64,000 nucleotides of DNA from Corbicula japonica (Eukaryota; Mollusca; Bivalvia; Venerida; Cyrenidae): the NCBI GenBank assembly GCA_038501625.1, contig JAZAYU010000013.1, forward strand, positions 5,332,001 to 5,396,000, read 5' to 3'. Position 1 is the first letter of the stretch. Each line of letters opens with the position of its first letter. The notes beneath the pieces were generated by a model, which was given only the letters and a program-made list of their open reading frames with translations, ran no database searches and had not been told where the DNA came from. The position numbers were made by a program, and so were the translations under genes. Positions 25,301-34,200 of this stretch are shown here, piece after piece.

Positions 25301-25311
25301 GTTGCGATCAT
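10308..25311 (-). CDS. M1: eight-exon type I membrane mucin-like protein (cadherin-mucin style)
   Basis: Model, 5' to 3': 25311-25227, 21137-20976, 19040-18922, 17591-17441, 16158-13818, 12114-12008, 11252-11229, 10333-10308 (stop TAG). The coding length is 3,015 nt, or 1,004 residues. Donor and acceptor phases match at all seven junctions (1,1,0,1,2,1,1), and every intron is GT-AG. Residues 1-28 are a signal peptide. Residues 29 to about 210 are a non-repetitive, N-glycosylation-rich ectodomain with four cysteines. About 215-490 is Thr-rich and about 490-777 is 18-residue repeats. About 915-936 is the membrane span (LYLAALSAIPVMLGGAGLVL), and 937-1004 is a cytoplasmic tail. The role is inferred as a heavily O-glycosylated cell-surface glycoprotein. 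M2 at 53.5-60.9 kb is a paralogue with the same last exons. I do not recognise a named orthologue. Vertebrate CDHR5-type mucin-cadherins are an architectural analogy only. Confidence 0.85.
10893..11172 (+). mobile_element. Family A repeat in M1 intron 7
   Basis: Contains AATACAACTTGTATT, CCAGTGGCAAATTG, TTTTGGCTGTGTGGGGAGGC and the ATTCCTGATATG end seen in other family A copies. The middle block is partly deleted. Confidence 0.65.
11229..11252 (-). CDS. M1 exon 7: 24-nt microexon
   Basis: It lies between acceptor TATTTTGTAG and donor GTAAGT, phase 1 to 1. With the flanking bases it encodes D-V-R-T-L-T-P-V. M2 has a microexon of exactly the same length, phase and pattern at 55504-55481 (D-Y-R-S-L-T-P-V). 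Confidence 0.75.
11380..11425 (-). mobile_element. SINE head fragment in M1 intron 6
   Basis: The reverse complement contains GCTGTCGCCGTGA and GTGCGGGTTCGCTCCC, matching the B-box side of the SINE at 1.6 kb. Confidence 0.6.
11436..11552. mobile_element. MITE-B, copy 2, in M1 intron 6
   Basis: The ends CCCAAGATCAT and ATGATCTTGGG are inverted complements. The inner arms carry the family phrase GCTTGAGATTTGAGACTG and its complement. Confidence 0.7.
12008..12114 (-). CDS. M1 exon 6: cytoplasmic tail
   Basis: 107 nt, phase 2 to 1, with acceptor ACGAAACAG and donor GTAAAA. It is polar (SEDKKAQRSDQYSPSSMES) and ends MYHSNASHP. M2 exon at 56618-56500 aligns with it by the shared SED, D-x-Y, ESA, TQ and HSN positions and identical phases. 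The conservation between paralogues is the main support. Confidence 0.75.
12337..12440. mobile_element. MITE-B, copy 3, in M1 intron 5
   Basis: The ends AGGTTATAAAACTGAGA and ATCAGTTTTATAAGCTT flank the family core GATGCTTGAGATTTGAGA. The left arm is partly eroded. Confidence 0.7.
13365..13590 (+). mobile_element. Family A repeat in M1 intron 5
   Basis: A clean copy: GCACCCTAGAACCTGG, CCAGTGGCAATTTG, CCGTTCCAAGGCGGTAACCC, and a CCATTCCTGATATGCATATT end. Open frames on both strands here are repeat-borne. Confidence 0.7.
13610..13668. promoter_or_regulatory. Cluster of three CRE-like sites in M1 intron 5
   Basis: Two perfect TGACGTCA palindromes (13610-13617, 13639-13646) and TTACGTCA (13661-13668) lie within 60 bases, with TTACGTAG and TTACGTAA nearby (about 13.69 and 13.80 kb). 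Known bZIP (CREB/ATF) sites; function here is inferred from clustering alone. Confidence 0.35.
13818..16158 (-). CDS. M1 exon 5: mucin domain and membrane span
   Basis: 2,341 nt, phase 1 to 2. It starts after acceptor TTTATACAG, 38 bases upstream of the first apparent start codon of the long open frame, so that apparent start is internal. The first 40 residues finish domain 2 (LLVNITCTANGMTTAGLL). They are followed by a Thr-tract with Pro and Ser, the DTxPxxS repeats, a Ser/Thr-rich spacer and the membrane span at about 13866-13935. The in-frame TGA at 13816-13814 overlaps the donor AG|GTGATT, so it is probably intronic. Unspliced or intron-retained RNA would end in SSEKR at this stop. Confidence 0.88.
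14345..15210 (-). repeat. 54-bp (18-residue) tandem repeat in M1 exon 5, about 14 copies
   Basis: The consensus STDTNPTLSTADTSPLPS is itself two related nonamers (STDTNPTLS and TADTSPLPS) with core DTxPxxS. Two copies carry an extra nonamer (TADTNPALS), making 27 residues. Because both share their flanking variants, a segment duplication within the array is likely. There are no cysteines; Thr, Ser and Pro dominate. Confidence 0.9.
15210..16065 (-). repeat. Thr-rich low-complexity tract in M1 exon 5
   Basis: The coding strand is mostly ACN codons with regular Pro and Ser, in units like TTTTPTTTTST. On the plus strand it reads GTTGTTGTNG repeats, which leave long open antisense frames rich in Val. 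Typical dense O-glycosylation substrate, and a likely site of length variation and assembly error. Confidence 0.9.
16180..16450. mobile_element. MITE-B, copy 4, long-loop version in M1 intron 4
   Basis: The left arm CTCTCAAATCTCAAGGATC and right arm GATGCTTGAGATTTGAGAC are inverted, followed by CTCAGTTTTATAACC. About 130 bases of unrelated sequence separate the arms, unlike the compact copies. Confidence 0.65.
16920..17300. repeat. Old dispersed repeat in M1 intron 4
   Basis: Phrases such as GTGACCTTGGCCTTTGTCCT and GGTGACCTCCACAC resemble low-complexity dispersed repeats I associate with bivalve genomes. Assignment is from memory of the style, not an alignment. Confidence 0.3.
17441..17591 (-). 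CDS. M1 exon 4: ectodomain, start of domain 2
   Basis: 151 nt, phase 0 to 1, with acceptor GATTTCTTACAG and donor GTAAGT. It encodes strand-rich sequence with a GCSTPSC cysteine pair. A second possible donor (GTAATA, six bases upstream) is weaker. The chosen donor gives the phase needed by exon 5. Confidence 0.75.
18821..18906. mobile_element. MITE-B, copy 5, beside the M1 exon 3 donor
   Basis: The ends ATGTTATAAAACTGA and TCAGTTTTATAACGTT are inverted. The inner GCCATTTCAGCCAATCAGAT and GCTTGAGG match the family. Its edge is 15 bases from the exon 3 splice donor. Confidence 0.7.
18922..19040 (-). CDS. M1 exon 3: ectodomain, second half of domain 1
   Basis: 119 nt, phase 1 to 0, with acceptor TTTATAG and a strong donor GTAAGT. 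It encodes NANITLNFSASEPGSSNASG followed by a strand, VLTLRTFA. This resembles the last strands of a cadherin-like repeat. One cysteine is present. The donor lies 15 bases from the edge of a MITE-B copy. Confidence 0.75.
20976..21137 (-). CDS. M1 exon 2: ectodomain, first half of repeat-free domain 1
   Basis: 162 nt, phase 1 to phase 1, with acceptor CCTCTTTGCAG and donor GTAAGA. It encodes alternating beta-strand-like sequence (LVYTFQTNNDTTVTVTM) ending in a F-x-L-D-P turn, with N-x-S/T sites. The pattern resembles the N-terminal strands of a cadherin-like beta sandwich without calcium-binding motifs; this is an inference. Confidence 0.75.
21885..22100 (-). mobile_element. Family A repeat in M1 intron 1
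   Basis: The reverse strand shows the end block (ATCAGGTATCGCCACACTC), GGGGTTACCGCTTAAGAACG and GTGCACCGACCTCACA in the family order. Confidence 0.6.
22420..22972. mobile_element. Tc1/mariner-like miniature element in M1 intron 1
   Basis: The terminal inverted repeats begin TACTCAACAAAAATAAAAAG and, reversed, TACTCAGCAAAAATAAAAAG. They are flanked by TA on both sides (22418-22419 and 22973-22974). A TACTCAACAAAAAT-type end with TA duplication is typical of Tc1/mariner derivatives. The 553-bp element has no transposase frame. Confidence 0.75.
25227..25311 (-). CDS. M1 exon 1: signal peptide
   Basis: The ATG at 25311-25309 is followed by 28 codons with a basic start and a hydrophobic core (LLWILLFIFIWI), then Lys-Cys and one G before the donor GTGAGT. 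The leftover G joins TT of exon 2 to make a Val codon, so the phase fits. This is a textbook secretory leader; cleavage after about residue 28 is inferred. Confidence 0.85.
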
Positions 25312-25418
25312 TTTGGCCACTTATTTGTAATTTACTTGAAAAGTTTAAAACAAATAAGTTATGTTGATCCCAAAAAGTGTGTGTGCGTGTGTATGATTCA
25401 CTAAGTCTTCAACTTCAC

Positions 25419-25490
25419 CTTAAATACTTTTGCACTAAACGTCACGTGCGTTTATTCCAGAGTATTTACCATTTTGTTCAGATGACGTCA
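25419..25490 (-). promoter_or_regulatory. Candidate M1 promoter elements
   Basis: Upstream of the M1 start codon on the minus strand lie TGACGTCA (25483-25490), an E-box CACGTG (25443-25448) and a TATA-like TATTTAAG (25419-25426), in that order and about 110-180 bases from the ATG. The layout suits a short 5' UTR, but no transcript start is shown. Confidence 0.35.
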
Positions 25491-25491
25491 A

Positions 25492-27180
25492 TCTCTAAGA
25501 TTTTGTACTTCTAAAGACAACTATAACGGTCATTATTGTATTATATCTGGTCTTTTTTACATTAATGATGTTCGAATTGTTGTACAGTGTGAGGGGAGTA
25601 TAACTTTATTTTATCGTCAAACTAAACAAATAGAACCACTTGCTATGATGTACTTGACAGGGTTATTTCTTAGTGCCCAGTTATGTTCTTTAAGAAAGAG
25701 GACATTGACATTGTTTTTTTAGTGCCCAGATATGCTTTCTAGGTGACCTTTAAGAGAGAGGACATTGACGTTGTTATCACTTTATTATAGATGGTGTCCC
25801 CATTGCTCTTGATTAACCGAAGAGTTTCTGAAAGAATGTTGTGCTTATTCAGGTAATGAAACATGTCAATTTACTGCTTTTCAGTATAGGTTACTATATT
25901 TACAAAATCAGTTGTTTTAATATTTGGTTATTTGTCATATACTAAATGGCAAATAACATACCAAATTGTTAGCAAGATGATATTGTCACAGTTCATATCG
26001 TTATTTATCGAACTCGAATCGAATGTGTGCGAACGTTGTCGACCGTACACTCTTCTTAATGACCCTTCTTATTCCAGCATCGTGTTGCTTGTGGTGAAAG
26101 CACGTGTCCTTTTTCATGCAGATTTCCACAAAGATCATGCACATGATGCAGCATGAATTGATTATAGTTAATTTATTAATGGCACCTCCAGCGGTAACTT
26201 AAATCTCTACTATTATAATGTACCATCGATAAACTTACAATAAACTTGTATTGGTTTGGAAGTTAGACTTATGTAGTGCAAATGTTCTGAAAGTATTTGT
26301 TACCCTGTCCCAAATCTAGCTTAGCGGGCGACTGCACACAAGCTCTTATTTTACTACAGTGCGAACTACCAGACAATGGGAAGTCTGTGGGTCTATAATT
26401 TATAAGGTTTCAAAGTACACGAAGTACAATAAGATGATTAAAATTTGTTCTGAAAAATATCCTCGTCAAAGGGATTTCAATTTGCTTTCTGAATGAAATC
26501 CCAGTTAATTAAATCAAATTAACCTTAGAAAAAGCCCTAAAGAAGAATCTAGCATCCACCGGATCTACAGAAAACAGGTTGAACAAACAAAACTAAATTC
26601 AATTAAATTAATTTATGATATAGCTTTTTACATAAACACTATAATTTACAATTAAAAATTGTTGTATTTATTTCCATTCGAAACTTCAAGAGCTCTGTTC
26701 AATATTTCCCCAATCTCCCAAAACCCCGTATTTCTAGAATTTGGTTCACCTTTAACATTTATGTTTACCTAAATCTACCATGCATCCTGATACATAGGCA
26801 CTGGTTTAAATGGTTTACTAGATTAACTTCCGTCTAAACGTCACCAAACGCAAGGCAAAGTTCTGCAAATTTTACTTAATTTGCGTAGTTAAATAAACCA
26901 CTTTTGATAATTTTGAAAAAAATGCTTTGTTAAACTCAATTTGCTTTCCCATTGGGTAGGAATGTTATTGTTTAATGAATGTTTCTACGCTAATCTTAAA
27001 AAGTACGATTTCATTTATTCGCTTGGTACCGTCAGAAAATTATTCCACTATACTACTCTAAAACTAAGAAAACACTAACAGGAAATAGGCTTACGTATTT
27101 GACAGCATTTCAAAATAAATATGTCCCGTGAACACAAATATTCTTTTACACCGTTTATGTTACCTACTTACTTGTTTTGA
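25492..27180. other. Intergenic DNA upstream of M1
   Basis: No coding frame or RNA gene recognised. A phrase of about 45 bases around TTAAGARAGAGGACATTGAC occurs twice, at about 25.67-25.72 and 25.73-25.78 kb, as a local imperfect duplication. Confidence 0.45.
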
Positions 27181-27184
27181 GATA

Positions 27185-27305
27185 TGAGAACCTGTTGGGC
27201 CAAGTATGAGGTTGGTTCACCTTAGAATCTGGTTTTAACCCTTAGTGGCAATTATTTTGGCCACTGACCGTTCCAAGGCGGTAACCCAAATGGTTATTTT
27301 TTTTC
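27185..27305 (+). mobile_element. Family A repeat fragment
   Basis: CCTGTTGGGCCAAGTATGAG, TTAGTGGCAATTATTTTGGC and CCGTTCCAAGGCGGTAACCC follow family order. The terminal block is missing. Confidence 0.65.
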
Positions 27306-27749
27306 GTTAATAGTTGGTCTTGGTAAGTTCAGTGAGCACCAGTGTGCATTTAGCTACATTTATTTTCATCTGTTTTATATTTTCATGCATCATTGATGGA
27401 TTGTCGTCAGCTCACAAAGGTTATTTATGTGCGTTTATTAAAATATTCATGGCGCGGCCATTTAAAGATTCTTTCGCCCTTATACCTGTTTTAAGACCAC
27501 CCGACCCGCCTTCCTCTTCAAGTGTCAAGTATGTTTTGCAATTGTTCCTCGCAATGTGAAAACTCCGCGCGTTTGATTTTTAAACTAGTTGTGGCAGTTT
27601 GCAGTTATGCCATATTATTATCAATCTCTTATCTCTTTTTCTTTGTTGGTAAGACTATGTAATGAGGTGGTCGTTCTTGGTATATGTATCTTACATTGTA
27701 TGCAAATATTATGGTCATTGAATATTTTTACAATGTTATAAAAGAAAAA

Positions 27750-28620
27750 TATGCATATCAGAAATAGCAACCCTCAGAAAACACAGCTTCCCAACACAGA
27801 AACAAAAAGGAAAAGAAAACATGAGTTTATAAAATGATTCGTCTCAAAAACAACATAAATAATTAACGGAAAAAGAACCCGTTGTGTTATTGCCTTGGAA
27901 AGGTCAGTTGCAAAAGCATTGCCTCTACAGGTATACACCAGGTTTTAGTTAAATAGTGCACCAAACACAATAACTTCAACAGGTTCTCATTTGAGCAAAC
28001 AGGTACAAGTCGTCTTGGTGAACTAGCTCCAACTTACCTATCAGCTCGGCAATGTTGCATGCAAAATCATACACAATTAAATTAACATAAGCAGCCAATC
28101 GCATTTCCGAGCAAACTGGTAGGTACTCAATAAGTCACTAAGACCTAACTGAGACCAGCATCTTGTCTAGAGTCAAAACAGCAGGAACATGATGGCAGGA
28201 ATTAACGAAACTGATCGAGCTTCTATCACAATTTGCTTAGAAATTTTCATTAACTCATAAACTTCTGCCACCGTCAAAGAAAATAAATAGGAAGCTCAAC
28301 TGTAAGCGCTAATCACCCAGCATGTAAAATACCATGTTGGTATTCTTTCTTTTGGAATTTACTTGTTTATAGATGATTTTTACAAATAATATAATGCAAT
28401 AAATATTGCCTTTTATTTTTAGTTTTTAACATTTATTAAATAAAGTCTCCATAAAGCACTCGTTGTGATAAAAATGTACCTTGTTGCAGTGGTGACTTTA
28501 TACTTCAAATGTATTTTTCTTTAAATTGGGTTTTCGGTGATAAAGCTTACAAAATGTTTTTTTTTTCTAAAAATGTGACATAGATGCACCTGTAATAGTT
28601 TAAAATATCTGCTATGCAAG
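27750..28620 (-). mobile_element. RT element copy A, 3' part (left of the LTR element)
   Basis: Read on the minus strand, this is the 3' region of a retroelement ending in the family A tail near 27750. Bases 28376-28550 align with 43230-43390 of copy B, for example AAATCTCCATAAA and ACCTTGTTGCA phrases in the same order. The element continues at 39493-40034, so the LTR retrotransposon split it. No frame is intact. Confidence 0.65.
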
Positions 28621-29846
28621 TGTTATAATAAGTACCTTACACTTGGCTATATTACATTTACAGCTGCAATTATTTAATTGATAACACATTTGACAAGGAT
28701 TGTATGACTGTAGTACTTAAAGCATGTAACATGAATAGTTTATCAACAGCTTATCTAGTCTGTTTTCCTTATTGACGGTAGAAGTCTAAACCAAATTTTG
28801 ACAGGGTCGCGAATATTCATTACGACTGTGATAACTACATTATTACCGATCAAGTATGGATTCCAATTGTACATACATGATGAACTTTACTGTATTTAAC
28901 ATATCCTGTCACCAGTCTTACACAGGAGCCTTTGATTCATTTGCAGAGCGCCGATATTTTCTTACAGATCTGGTAAACTTTCGGATGTTGATTCCGTAAG
29001 TCAGCAGCAGACATAAAAAGTACACCAAGTCACAGAAATGAACCTCAGTCAAAATAATGCTGCCCTGAATCTAGTGATTACCACACTGTGTTCCTTTTGA
29101 ATATATATACGATTATTAACAGTCAGTCTTTAGTCGTTGCTGAACTTGCGGATCTAACTTTTGTGACGGCGAATAAACTTCAGAGTTCTAAGACTAACGG
29201 AACGTTTTCATTGGTCAGTTATTCCGTAAGTCATATTGATTGGTTGTGAACATTCCGTAAGCTATTTGTTTACACTTACGGAACTAATCCGCCAACTAGT
29301 ATATATTTGGCGCCTGACTTTAGTCCATGGCTACCCATCCGTAAGAACGGACATGGTTTAAAAGTTGTAGAGCATATACAGTGTCCGCAGAGAGGCGGAA
29401 AATCCGTGGAACATTGATAGTTTAATAGTTTTCCGTAAGTTTGGATGGAATTGGATATTATTTATTCATTAGACACATTAAAATCAATGATAATTCCGTA
29501 AGTTAGAAAAATCCGTAAGTTCCGAAATTCCGCAAGTCCTATTTATCCTGAATAGCCAGTGTATAACTATTATAACTCATAAACATTAAGACGTTATTCA
29601 TATATTCGGATCGCTTCCCCACCTCACGGACAGAACCAGCTTATTTTAAATTAACTCGTTTTCATGATGCTAAATTAATCTCATTGAATAAATTACAGTT
29701 AACTGTCATTATGTGTGGTCTTATGGTCATTTTCCCAATTTGTGTATTTAAAATTCGCTAAAAGCTATTAAATTGCCGTACAGTACAGGCCCCAAATAGA
29801 CAGCAGCACACCTAACACGCATTCATCGTTAGCTTTTTCCCTAACA
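28621..29846 (+). repeat. 5' LTR
   Basis: Begins TGTTATAATAAG and ends CCCTAACA. A TATATATA box at about 29101 is followed by an initiator-like TCAGTCT about 25 bases on, and AATAAA occurs at 29687-29692, so U3, R and U5 functions can be placed. At least nine copies of TTCCGTAAGT or close variants lie between 28992 and 29537, one of them reversed. Confidence 0.93.
28992..29537 (+). promoter_or_regulatory. TTCCGTAAGT motif cluster in the LTR
   Basis: Sites at 28992-29001, 29222-29231, 29253-29262 (last base C), 29274-29283 (reversed), 29338-29345 (core), 29431-29440, 29494-29503, 29512-29520 and 29528-29537 (CGCAAGT). A tenth, reversed, lies in the leader at about 30034-30043. Each forward copy contains a consensus splice donor (GTAAGT) and also resembles a transcription-factor half site. 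The 3' LTR has the same set. Confidence 0.6.
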
Positions 29847-29848
29847 TT

Positions 29849-29866
29849 TGGTGTCAGAAGTGGGAT
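29849..29866 (+). other. Primer-binding site, tRNA-Leu type
   Basis: TGGTGTCAGAAGTGGGAT starts two bases after the 5' LTR. It is complementary to the 3' end of animal leucine tRNAs (acceptor CTGACA plus CCA), which would prime minus-strand DNA synthesis. Confidence 0.85.
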
Positions 29867-30255
29867 GATATCTGTTTTGTCAAATATCACGAGCTATATA
29901 AATCTATATGCGTGTGTGCTTTGTATCGTCGGACACTGCAGAGTAAATATAATCTAGTCCAGCTAGCAACGTGTATAAATACATAAATAAATAACAAACT
30001 AACTTTGATTTCTGAATGTTTATTAGTAATATAACTTACGGATTTTGACAATAACATTTTGACATAACATTAACAGAACAATAACATATATAACATAACA
30101 TTTTTAAATGGAGGTGTTTCTCTCTCTACCAAGTTGGTAATAGGTTAAGGCCAGGGAGCCCCCTGTTGATCAGGTACCGGCCAAATTGAAGTATTGCGTA
30201 TTTTTGAGTTCTTTTCTGGGAACTCTGATTTTGTTTTAACAAACAAAAACAAAAT

Positions 30256-31260
30256 ATGGATAATTCGGATCCTGAAATTATATTTAACCAAGCGCAAGGT
30301 GACCGTGAAGATTTACGAGGGTCTCCTAGACGCAACGCTAGAGGTCAATCAGAAGACAGACATTATGACGGACATGACAAATATGACAGACGTGGTTGGT
30401 ATGGGCCATCAAGGCCTCCCATTGTTATTAAACCAGATGTCTTCACTGGAGAGGAGGACTGGGAACAATTTATTTCACACTTTGAAGACTGTGCTGAGCT
30501 TGGCCAATGGAATGCCAAAGAAATGCTTCTCACACTAGCTGCAAGTCTTAAGGGCCACGCACGTGTATTTTATACGAGTTTGCCTCTTACAGAAAAGCGC
30601 AGTTTTGAGCGTCTTGTTTCATCTTTAGAGCAAAGGTTCGGTAGTGCCCGCCAGCAGGCAAGGTGGCTTTCTAAGTTCCAAGCCCGTGTCAAATTGCCTA
30701 AAGAATCAATAGCTGCTTTTGGCGATGATCTTCGTCTTATGGCTAGAAAAGCATATAACAATCTGGAACCAGAAGCCCAAGAAGTCCTTGCTTTACAACA
30801 ATTCTATAAAGCACTCTCGGTAGAGATGAAATGCCGGGTGATGGACAAAGACTGTAGGACAGTTACTGAAGCAGTAGAAGTTGTGGAAAGATACGAAGAA
30901 CTCTTAGGTGATTCGGCAACTTCCGGTAGGCACAGAGAAACTGTGAGACAAGTGGGACAAGTCGATAGATGGTGCAGTGATAAAGTTGGCCAAGAAAACA
31001 GTAGAGAAGCAGGTAAAGATCAAGTTATAGAAGAGAACGAGATCAAGAAAGCTCTAGAGGTGATCAATGCACGACTAGATCGATTGGAGAAGGGTCAGAA
31101 GAGACAAAATCAAAATGGTCCCAGAGTGTGTTTTAATTGTCAATCACCAGACCATCTGTACAGAGACTGTCCAACAAAACCGAAACAAAAGTCAAATGAA
31201 GGCAACTGGAGGGCTGCCGAGAAGCAGGTTTCGGGAAACGAGAGAGCGTCCTCTCTGTAG
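30256..31260 (+). CDS. gag: Gag of the Ty3/gypsy element
   Basis: 334 codons from ATG 30256 to TAG 31258-31260. The central part (about residues 60-190) has the helical retrotransposon-gag pattern, including WEQFISHFED and the FYKAL segment. Residues 292-305 form a CCHC zinc knuckle (C-x2-C-x4-H-x4-C, CFNCQSPDHLYRDC) for RNA binding. A lysine/glutamate-rich linker precedes it. It should form the virus-like particle in which the element is copied. The last codons contain the slippery heptamer that shifts ribosomes into pol. Intact. Confidence 0.93.
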   Translation: MDNSDPEIIFNQAQGDREDLRGSPRRNARGQSEDRHYDGHDKYDRRGWYGPSRPPIVIKPDVFTGEEDWEQFISHFEDCAELGQWNAKEMLLTLAASLKGHARVFYTSLPLTEKRSFERLVSSLEQRFGSARQQARWLSKFQARVKLPKESIAAFGDDLRLMARKAYNNLEPEAQEVLALQQFYKALSVEMKCRVMDKDCRTVTEAVEVVERYEELLGDSATSGRHRETVRQVGQVDRWCSDKVGQENSREAGKDQVIEENEIKKALEVINARLDRLEKGQKRQNQNGPRVCFNCQSPDHLYRDCPTKPKQKSNEGNWRAAEKQVSGNERASSL

Positions 31261-31273
31261 GTCGAGAGAGGGC
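31233..31273 (+). promoter_or_regulatory. Programmed -1 ribosomal frameshift signal, gag to pol
   Basis: G GGA AAC at 31233-31239 is in the correct gag phase for an X-XXY-YYZ slip. Eight bases later, 31248-31256 can pair with 31265-31273 (nine pairs, one G-U, eight-base loop). A rival six-pair hairpin (31241-31246 with 31251-31256) is possible. The pol frame is open from 31200, after TGA 31197-31199, and the gag stop is at 31258, so the shift must happen in this overlap of about 60 bases. Confidence 0.85.
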
Positions 31274-34200
31274 CGATGTAGCCAGTGAAAGACCTTTAAA
31301 TGAAGATGTTCATGTTTTGCAATCAAATCAAGGTCCCGTCATTATCAATGAAAAAATGTTAAATCAAATCAACGAAACAGAAATAAAATGTAACTTAAAC
31401 GAGAATAGTAGAATTGGTCAGGTGGGAGGTAAGGGGTCACACTTTGATAATGGTCTTTATGTAAAAGGGCATATTGATGGTAAAGATATAGACTTCCTGC
31501 TTGATAGTGGTAGTACTGCAACATTAATTTCAAAAGAAACATTTAATAGAATTAATAGAAAATTTCTTGGTGAAAGGACTTTGCCAATTCAGGGTGTAAA
31601 CGGTTCTAACATTAAAACATACGGACAAGACAAATTTAAGATTAAATTTGGGATGCAAGATATAGAACACCAAGTCATTGTTTGTGACATAAATGTTGAT
31701 GGTATACTTGGCCAAGATTTCATATTAAGACATGTTAAAAGTTGGGATATGGACACACTGCAATTAAAGCTTAGATCTGGTGAGTGTATGCAGTGCTTCT
31801 CTTGCAAAGAGCAAGATCGGGTATGTAGGGTAACAGTCAAAGATAAACTTGAAATTCCTGCCCAGTCCTATGCATTTGTTAAGGTTTCTATACTTGGCGG
31901 AGATCAGTTGGCAGAAACAGGTCTAGTAGAGAGTCCGTGTAACACTGATAATATGGTGAGCATCATTGAAGGTATTGTTGATCCTCGTAGTTCAGACATG
32001 GGGGTGGGTGTTTTAAATTCCTCTGAATATGTTGTTGTACTCGAGGCAGGATCAGATCTAGGGTGCTGTAAGTCATCATACGAAGAGGTTACCTTTGAGG
32101 CATATCATCATACAAATCTAGTAAATTGTAAAGAGCCCACAGCCGAAGTTAACTTGCCAGATCACCTAAATGAGCTTGTAGAGAGAAGTTCTACTCACCT
32201 CAGTGCTGATGAGAAACAACAGCTAGCATGTCTCCTGAGCAAATACGCCAGTATATTCGTTGCATCCTCTGATGATCTGGGTTGTACGAATCTTGTGAAG
32301 CACACCATCAACACTGGTAATGCAATTCCTATCAGACAAGCACCCCGACGTCAGCCTTTTGGGAAACGTCAATGTGAGACAGAAGAAATAGAAAGAATGC
32401 TTTCAAAGGGTATAATTGAACCATCCAACAGTGCTTGGTCATCACCCATTGTGCTTGTCACCAAGAAAGACGGTTCAACTAGATTCTGCGTAGATTACAG
32501 AAAGTTAAATGAGGTCACTGTTAAGGACGCTTATCCCATTCCAAGAGTTGATGACTGCTTGGATGCTCTCTCTGGGGCTAAGTGGTTTAACTGTATGGAT
32601 TTATGTTCAGGATTCTGGCAGATAGAGATGGATGAAAATGACAAGCTTAAGACGGCTTTCTCTACCTCCAGCGGCGGCTTACACCACTTTAAAGTTATGC
32701 CCTTCGGACTTGTGAATGCGCCGTCTACATTTCAACGCCTCATGGAAAATGTGTTAAGAGGACTCCAGTGGGTCGAGTCCCTCCTATATATGGACGATAT
32801 AATTACCCCAGGAAGGTCGGTTGATGAATGTCTGTTGAGATTGGAGCATGTATTTGACAGAATACAGAAAGCAAATCTTAAGCTTAAGTCCACCAAGTGT
32901 TTGTTTTTCCAGAAGTCAGTTACATTCCTCGGACACAATGTGTCTGAAGATGGTATTCGGACCGATAGTAATAAAATTGAGGCAGTTCAAAATTGGCCCA
33001 TTCCAGTTAATGCTAAAGAAGTTAGAAGCTTTTTAGGTCTTGCTTCGTATTATAGGAGGTTTGTCAAAGGCTTTGCTGAAATAGCACGCCCGTTACATAA
33101 GATTTGTGAAAAGCATGCAAAATTTAAATGGGATGCCGATTGTCAAATAGCGTTTGACACCCTAAAAGGGTTGCTAACGACTGCACCTGTACTTGCCTAT
33201 CCCAGAATGGACTGTAAGTTCATACTTGATACAGATGCAAGTGACAAAGCCGTTGGCGCTATTTTGTCACAAGAGCAAGATGGTAAAGAGCATGTTATTG
33301 CCTACATGAGCAAAGCCATGAATAAACATGAGCAAGCCTACTGTGTGACGAGAAAAGAGCTATTAGCAGTAATAGTTGCCCTTAAGCAGTTCCATCATTA
33401 CCTGTTTGGTCAAGAGGTGTTGTTAAGAACAGATAATGCTGCAGTGAGCTGGATGAAAAGTTTAAAGGTTCCCACTGGTCAAGTTGCAAGATGGCTGCAA
33501 GAGTTAGGTACATATAACCTAACAGTTATTCACAGAGCTGGAAAGAGTCATAATAATGCAGATGCTCTTTCTCGTAAGCCCTGCAAAGTTTGCACAAGGC
33601 AGCAGGAACTGAATACCACCAATGATGATGATAACAATGGAGATCAGGGTGATATAGTTCAAAGAGTAAGGGTGACTACCAGAAAGGGTGCATCTCAAGC
33701 AATTAACAATGAGCTTTCCGAAAACCATCTACTTTTAGATGGCTGGAATGCTACAGAAATAGCTAATGAGCAATTGTCTGATCCAGAAATAGGACCTTTG
33801 CTTTCTGCAAAGCTAGCTGGAGTTTCTCGTCCAAACTGGTCCGCAATATCTCATGGTAAAGCAGCATTAAAATCTTTATGGAGACAGTGGGACAGACTTG
33901 AAATTAAAGGTGGAATGATGTACCGTTTGTTTGTAACTCCATCTGGTAACGTTATATATCAATTAGTAGTACCAAGTAAAAAACTTAAGGAAGTCATGTA
34001 TCATCATCACGATGTCCCTTCTGCGGGTCACTTAGGTGTTAACAAAACATTAGAGAAAATAAGAAATGGGTTTTACTGGCCTGGAATGTCTATCACTGTA
34101 AAACAATATTGTCAAAAATGTGATACCTGTACAGTCAGAAACTTGTCCAAACAGAACAATAAAGCCCCCTTAGGTAATTACATTGTGGGTGAACCAATGG

